Assembly: GCF_024919295.1 (NCBI RefSeq) | Contig: NZ_JANWTC010000006.1 | Span: forward strand, 1-64,000 | Reading direction: 5' to 3' | From: Corynebacterium lemuris | GTDB taxonomy: Bacteria > Actinomycetota > Actinomycetes > Mycobacteriales > Mycobacteriaceae | Length of the DNA: 64,000 nucleotides | Shown: piece after piece, positions 60,205 to 64,000 of the stretch | Numbering within the stretch: position 1 is the first letter of the stretch | Layout: each line of letters begins with the position of its first letter | Notes under the pieces: model-generated | The model's input: only the letters and a program-made list of their open reading frames with translations | Databases searched by the model: none | Told to the model about the DNA's origin: nothing | Translations under genes and position numbers: made by a program

Positions 60205-60950
60205 TGCCGGTCCAGATTGACGGGAAAACGTGGGGCGACATGCGGGTAGCCCGAGACGACGGTGCCCTCACCCCGGTGGGGGAAGCCCGCGTATGGGACA
60301 ACGGGGCGTGGCGCACCATCTTCAACGCGGACCCCATCAAGGCCCTGGGGCCGGTGCGCTACTACCGACTTCAGGGCACACTCGCCTCCGAATATACCGA
60401 GCACTCCCTGGCCCTCGGCAGCACTGCACGACTCCTCCCCGGCCACGTCGAATTCGGCTACTCCGCCACCGGCACGACCACCCACATGACACCGGGGGCC
60501 TACGACGATTTCACCCTCTCCATGTGGGCCAAGCTCTCCCACGCCGACGGCGGCAGCGTCTGGGAATGGGGATCATCCCACAGCTCAGGCGTCTACTACG
60601 CGTGGGCGGACCGTGATGGGATGACCATGGCGACCTACTCCAACGGGGCCGGTGGGCACTATCACAAGCCCTACACATCCATCTCCACGGGCATGTGGGA
60701 GCACTGGGTGTTCCGCTTCCGCCGACGATCATCCTCACAAGTCTGGGCACAAATGTGGCGCAACGGCACCACCACCGGAGAGGTCAGCCTAGGCTACAAC
60801 CCCGGCACCAAGGGAGGGTCGAACCTCGTCCTCGGGTCAGACATCCTCGGCGAAGACACCTTCGACGGCGGCCTGTCCAACGTTGCCTTCTTCGGGCGTG
60901 CCCTCACCCCGGCTGAGATCACCAAGATCTACGAAGTCGGACGCACCTGA
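60204..60950 (+). CDS. tail protein with LamG/concanavalin-like domain
   Basis: The 248-residue product contains a jelly-roll lectin-like domain: DFTLSMWAKLSHADGGSVWE, GMWEHWVFRFRRRSSSQVWA and LSNVAFFGRALTPAEITKIY, the last strand of LamG-type domains. It should bind sugars of the cell envelope. Its stop/start overlaps the previous fibre gene by one base. Confidence 0.78.
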   Translation: MPVQIDGKTWGDMRVARDDGALTPVGEARVWDNGAWRTIFNADPIKALGPVRYYRLQGTLASEYTEHSLALGSTARLLPGHVEFGYSATGTTTHMTPGAYDDFTLSMWAKLSHADGGSVWEWGSSHSSGVYYAWADRDGMTMATYSNGAGGHYHKPYTSISTGMWEHWVFRFRRRSSSQVWAQMWRNGTTTGEVSLGYNPGTKGGSNLVLGSDILGEDTFDGGLSNVAFFGRALTPAEITKIYEVGRT

Positions 60951-61079
60951 CCGCGATGGCAGACGCGCTTAACTCACGTAATATCGCCTGACCTGGTAAG
61001 ATGGGGAAAATAAGACGGCCCGATGGGGTGCTGGTAACACCGGCATCGGGCCTACCCCCTAGGTGAGTAGGAGGCTGCC
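60951..61079 (+). promoter_or_regulatory. leader of the second HNH gene
   Basis: TAAGAT (60997-61002) is a good -10-like box. GGCCCGATG (61017-61025) pairs with CATCGGGCC (61044-61052), with inner GGTG/CACC pairs. The hairpin would lie in the leader RNA, just before TAGGAGG, so it may control translation or be a terminator of the tail operon. Confidence 0.5.
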
Positions 61080-62129
61080 ATGCAGTCTACCCCGATCAAG
61101 ATGAACCCCTGTGCCTGCGGCTGTGGAGGATTCACTAAGTCCACTTTCAAGACCGGTCACCACCGGAAAGTAAAAGGCGCAAAACCTCCGGTGCCCGCCA
61201 AGCCTGTTGGGCAGAGGATCAAGGAATCCACCATTGTCACGGAAACAGGTTGCTGGGAATGGCAGCTGGGACGGGACAAAGACGGCTACGGGACTATGAA
61301 GGTAGCTCGCAAAACGGTTCGCGCAGGACGCGCCAGTTATGAAGCGTTTAATGGGAAAATTCCTGAGGGGTACGTTATCAACCCCACATGCAAGAATCGG
61401 CCTTGCGTGAACCCCGCCCATCTGGAAGCGGTGACCCCCGCTGAAAGCGTAGCCAGGGGAGACTCTGATCCTCTCAAGAACTTTGCCGACTATTACGCCC
61501 GCCGGAGAGCTGCTACGCATTGCCCGAAAGGACACCCGTGGGATCAGGAAAACACCCGGGAGACGCCGATTCAGCGAGTCTGCCGTGCTTGTCTCCGGGA
61601 AGGACAGCGCGAGAGGCGGTCGAATCCCGACTTCGTGGCCCGTGAACGCGAACGAAACCGGGAACTCTACAAGATCAACCAGGATGAAATCCGGGAACAT
61701 AAACGCCAGTACAACCGGGCTCAGTATGCCCGAGCGAAGGATGAGGGAAGGTGCGTTTTCGGTGGGGGCCTGGGATGTGCCGAACCTGCCGTCGATGGGA
61801 AAGTGCAGTGCCTACATCACCTAGCACTTACCGCTGCCCGGACATGGGGCATCAAGAAACACCCCCTCGACACGATCTACAAGGAGAGGGGAATCCAGAA
61901 CTGCTGGATATGCGGATGCGACTTCGATGAAGAAACCAGGATGAACAACGACCACCTGATCCCCCGATCCCTGGGAGGGCCAGATGAGCCCTGGAACCTT
62001 GCCCCAGTCTGCCAGTCCTGCAACTCGCGCCGAAGTAATCTCCCACTTAATCAAACGATGGAGCTGGCTGTCCACGCCGACGTTGCTGTCTCCGACTTCC
62101 CCGAAGAATATTCGCATTACCTGAGCTGA
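61080..62129 (+). CDS. HNH homing-type endonuclease, tandem HNH domains
   Basis: The 349-residue product has an N-terminal Cys motif (CACGCGGFTKSTFKTGHH), then an HNH_3-like unit: CWEWQLGRDKDGYGTMKV, RPCVNPAHLEAVTPAE. In that unit the usual His before the first Cys (HxCxNxxCVNPxHL) is replaced (VINPTCKNRPC). A C-terminal HNH unit reads CWICGCDF, NNDHLIPRSLGGPDEPWNL, CQSCNSRRSN and looks active. It sits between tail and lysis genes, a typical homing position. Confidence 0.82.
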   Translation: MQSTPIKMNPCACGCGGFTKSTFKTGHHRKVKGAKPPVPAKPVGQRIKESTIVTETGCWEWQLGRDKDGYGTMKVARKTVRAGRASYEAFNGKIPEGYVINPTCKNRPCVNPAHLEAVTPAESVARGDSDPLKNFADYYARRRAATHCPKGHPWDQENTRETPIQRVCRACLREGQRERRSNPDFVARERERNRELYKINQDEIREHKRQYNRAQYARAKDEGRCVFGGGLGCAEPAVDGKVQCLHHLALTAARTWGIKKHPLDTIYKERGIQNCWICGCDFDEETRMNNDHLIPRSLGGPDEPWNLAPVCQSCNSRRSNLPLNQTMELAVHADVAVSDFPEEYSHYLS

Positions 62130-62146
62130 TAGCTCACCGAAAAGAT

Positions 62147-62180
62147 ACCCCTGACCGCCAGCCGGTCTGGGGTTTTCTTA
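62147..62180 (+). terminator. terminator after the HNH gene
   Basis: ACCCC-tg-ACCG pairs with CGGT-ct-GGGGT, followed by TTTTCTTATT, a good U-tract. It ends the HNH transcript before the endolysin gene. Confidence 0.72.
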
Positions 62181-62198
62181 TTGCCAGAAGGAGGATAT

Positions 62199-63584
62199 AT
62201 GTCACGACAATGGCCCCTGAAAAAGGGGACCTACACCCTCACATCCGGCTTCGGCCCGCGGTGGGGGGTTCACCACAGCGGCCTGGACTTCGGTGCGCCA
62301 GATGGCACACCGTTCTACGCCTGTGCGGGTGGCACCGTCACCCACATCGGCCCTGCCTCCGGCTACGGGCAGTGGATCGTCATCGACCACCCCGCATCCG
62401 AAGGGGGCGGCTGCACTGAATATGGACACATGTGGAACGCCTACGCCACCGGCCTGAAAGTTGGGGACTGGGTGAACGCGGGTCAGCTCATCGGCTACGT
62501 CGGTAGTAATGGGCAGTCCACCGGACCACACCTCCACCTGACCGTGTGGGAGTACGGCTACGGCGGGAAACGGATTGATCCCGAGGTGTGGCTTCAAGGC
62601 AGGCCCCACCCCGGTGAAACCGCCCCCCCATCTCCGAGCGTGAAATCGGAAACGTCGCAGGCCACGACCCTGTTCGGGGTTGATTTGTCTAACCACCAGA
62701 ACGGAATTTCCTGCAAGCGGATCGCCGACGAGGGTTTCCGCTTCTGCCTCATCAAGGCTACCGAGGGCACGTGGAAAGACCCGATTTTCCGGTCCCACCT
62801 CAAGGACGCGCAGGGCACGGACATGCACGTTGCAGCCTATGTCTACGTGCGGCATGAGAAGAACGGTCGGGAGCACGCCCAGGCGCTCCACGATCAGCTG
62901 CAGGGTGACACCAGCGTCCCAGTGGCCCTGGACATCGAGAACAACTCCGGTTCCAGCGTGGCGCACTGGAAGCAAATTCGGGACGAGATCGAAAAGCTCG
63001 GTTACAAGGTCATCTTGACCTACATCCCGAAGTGGTACTGGAAAGATCACGCCGGCCGCCCCAACCTGGTGGGCCTGCCGCCGCTGTGGACCAGCAACTA
63101 CGGTGCCGCCACCGAGGGGTACGCCAGCGTCATCTACTCCCGTCGTGACCGTGCCGGTTGGCAGGGCTACGGCGGGCTGGACGTGGCGGTTTTCCAGTTC
63201 ACCGAGAAGGCACAGGTCGCCGGTTGGAAGATCGACGCCAACGCTTTCGAGGGCACCGAACAGGACCTTGCACGACTCTTCAACTCCACTACGAAAGACG
63301 AGGACCCATTCATGGCACTTACTGATGATGAGCAGCGTGAACTGCTCGACAAGACCCGCAGGGTGCACCACGAACTCACCCACGAATTCCAGTCCCTGGT
63401 CCGCGACGAGAACGGTGTCCAGTCGGAGTGGCGGGGCACCCTCGTCGGCATGGTCTTGCAGTTGGACCGCAAGGTGGAGAACATGCACCGGGACATCATG
63501 CCGTGGATTGTCACGACCCTGGCGGGCACCGCCGACAAGATTAGAGCCACCCTGACCCGGAAGGACACCCCGAATGACGACTAA
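62199..63584 (+). CDS. endolysin: M23 peptidase + GH25 muramidase
   Basis: The 461-residue product has an M23 metallopeptidase-like domain (HSGLD with H26 and D30; GPHLHL with H111 and H113). A GH25 lysozyme domain follows from about 157 (FGVDLSNHQN with D162; ALDIE with D245 and E247), then a helical tail (from about 370). One enzyme thus cuts both stem peptides and glycan. No signal peptide, so it needs the holin. ATG 62199 follows AAGGAGG. Confidence 0.93.
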   Translation: MSRQWPLKKGTYTLTSGFGPRWGVHHSGLDFGAPDGTPFYACAGGTVTHIGPASGYGQWIVIDHPASEGGGCTEYGHMWNAYATGLKVGDWVNAGQLIGYVGSNGQSTGPHLHLTVWEYGYGGKRIDPEVWLQGRPHPGETAPPSPSVKSETSQATTLFGVDLSNHQNGISCKRIADEGFRFCLIKATEGTWKDPIFRSHLKDAQGTDMHVAAYVYVRHEKNGREHAQALHDQLQGDTSVPVALDIENNSGSSVAHWKQIRDEIEKLGYKVILTYIPKWYWKDHAGRPNLVGLPPLWTSNYGAATEGYASVIYSRRDRAGWQGYGGLDVAVFQFTEKAQVAGWKIDANAFEGTEQDLARLFNSTTKDEDPFMALTDDEQRELLDKTRRVHHELTHEFQSLVRDENGVQSEWRGTLVGMVLQLDRKVENMHRDIMPWIVTTLAGTADKIRATLTRKDTPNDD

Positions 63585-63990
63585 GCCCCTGCATTGGCAG
63601 GACATTACCCAAGACCCGCTCGTCGTCCGCATTAAGGATGCTGGGGCGGAGGCTATCGCAAAGACCGACACGTGGAAGAAGCGTTACAACTCGTACACTT
63701 CCGCGGCGCAGGTTATCCTCCAACTGGCGAACCTGCTGGTGTTTGTGAACTTCGACATTCCCTGGTGGGCTTCCGTGATCCTCGCCCTGGTCATCGGTGC
63801 AGCGGAGGTTGTCATGCAGGCCCGGACCAAGACTCCGGTGACCCCGCATGTCGTGGCCCAGTTGACGGAGGTGGCGGAGCGGAAGGTCATGCAGGAACGG
63901 TTCGCGGAGGCACCCGCCCCCACGCCGGCCACCCCGAGGCCGGTAGTTCCCGGCCTGTCGTCTGGCCTCCCTTATTTCGACAGGGAGTAG
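63574..63990 (+). CDS. holin
   Basis: The product of 138 residues overlaps the endolysin by 11 bases. Two hydrophobic segments lie close together (SAAQVILQLANLLVFVNF; WWASVILALVIGAAEVVM), with charged ends and a Pro/Ala tail. This is the usual form of actinophage holins that release the endolysin. The last ten bases of the window hold nothing I can call. Confidence 0.82.
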   Translation: MTTKPLHWQDITQDPLVVRIKDAGAEAIAKTDTWKKRYNSYTSAAQVILQLANLLVFVNFDIPWWASVILALVIGAAEVVMQARTKTPVTPHVVAQLTEVAERKVMQERFAEAPAPTPATPRPVVPGLSSGLPYFDRE

Positions 63991-64000
63991 GCCCATGCCC

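Noticed and set aside
62199..63990. LysB-type mycolyl-arabinogalactan esterase among the lysis genes
   Set aside because: Neither the endolysin nor the holin shows a serine esterase motif; such a gene could still lie beyond the window.
9187..64000. Right attachment site (attR) and prophage right end
   Set aside because: Structural and lysis genes run to the edge; no copy of the left-junction sequence was found by eye.

Overview
The window looks like a high-GC Corynebacterium chromosome. The first 9.2 kb carries the gene order known from C. glutamicum: ilvD, a small PH-domain protein gene, the mechanosensitive channel gene mscCG (yggB), then ilvB-ilvN-ilvC, with a branched-chain-rich leader peptide upstream of ilvB. 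A polyprenol-dependent glycosyltransferase (GT87-like) gene follows ilvD. These genes supply valine, leucine and isoleucine synthesis; mscCG is the glutamate-exporting channel family.

From 22 bp downstream of ilvC to the right edge lies most of a temperate siphovirus prophage. Only its left end, at the integrase, is inside the window. From left to right it contains: (1) a leftward lysogeny block (integrase, a secreted protein, a PH-SHOCT protein, an ImmA-like metallopeptidase and a repressor), divergent from a Cro-like gene across an operator region with three copies of TGGCGCA; (2) a rightward early region, about 12.7-29.1 kb, of many small, mostly stop/start-overlapping genes, including a ParB-like protein, a replication initiator with iteron-like repeats inside it, SSB, a DEDD exonuclease, a PD-(D/E)XK-like nuclease, HTH proteins and many unknown zinc-binding or membrane peptides; (3) an island of visibly lower GC, 29.2-32.7 kb, with four unknown genes in mixed orientation, at least two with promoters placed for leaderless transcripts, here read as lysogenic-conversion (moron) genes; (4) terminators and a tRNA-Asn; (5) a packaging and head module (HEXXH protein, kinase/RapZ-C/HNH fusion, PLD-like protein, TerS, TerL, portal, ClpP-type protease, decoration protein, major capsid, connectors); (6) a tail module (major tail protein, G and G-T chaperones with a -1 frameshift, a 2.2-kilo-residue tape measure with two wall-hydrolase-like domains, Dit-like and other tail proteins, three related small tail-tip genes, a LamG-like protein); (7) lysis genes (M23 + GH25 endolysin, holin). 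Two free-standing HNH endonuclease genes sit in the tail and lysis region.

The strongest candidates for new biology are the 370-residue P-loop kinase + RapZ C-terminal domain + HNH fusion just upstream of the terminase genes; the leaderless accessory island; the three-gene receptor-binding-like array whose first gene is broken exactly at a C8 homopolymer; and an RNA element before the tail chaperone gene in which the ribosome binding site can pair with a loop upstream. No CRISPR array, insertion sequence or rRNA is visible. The right attachment site is not in the window, so the prophage is seen only in part.
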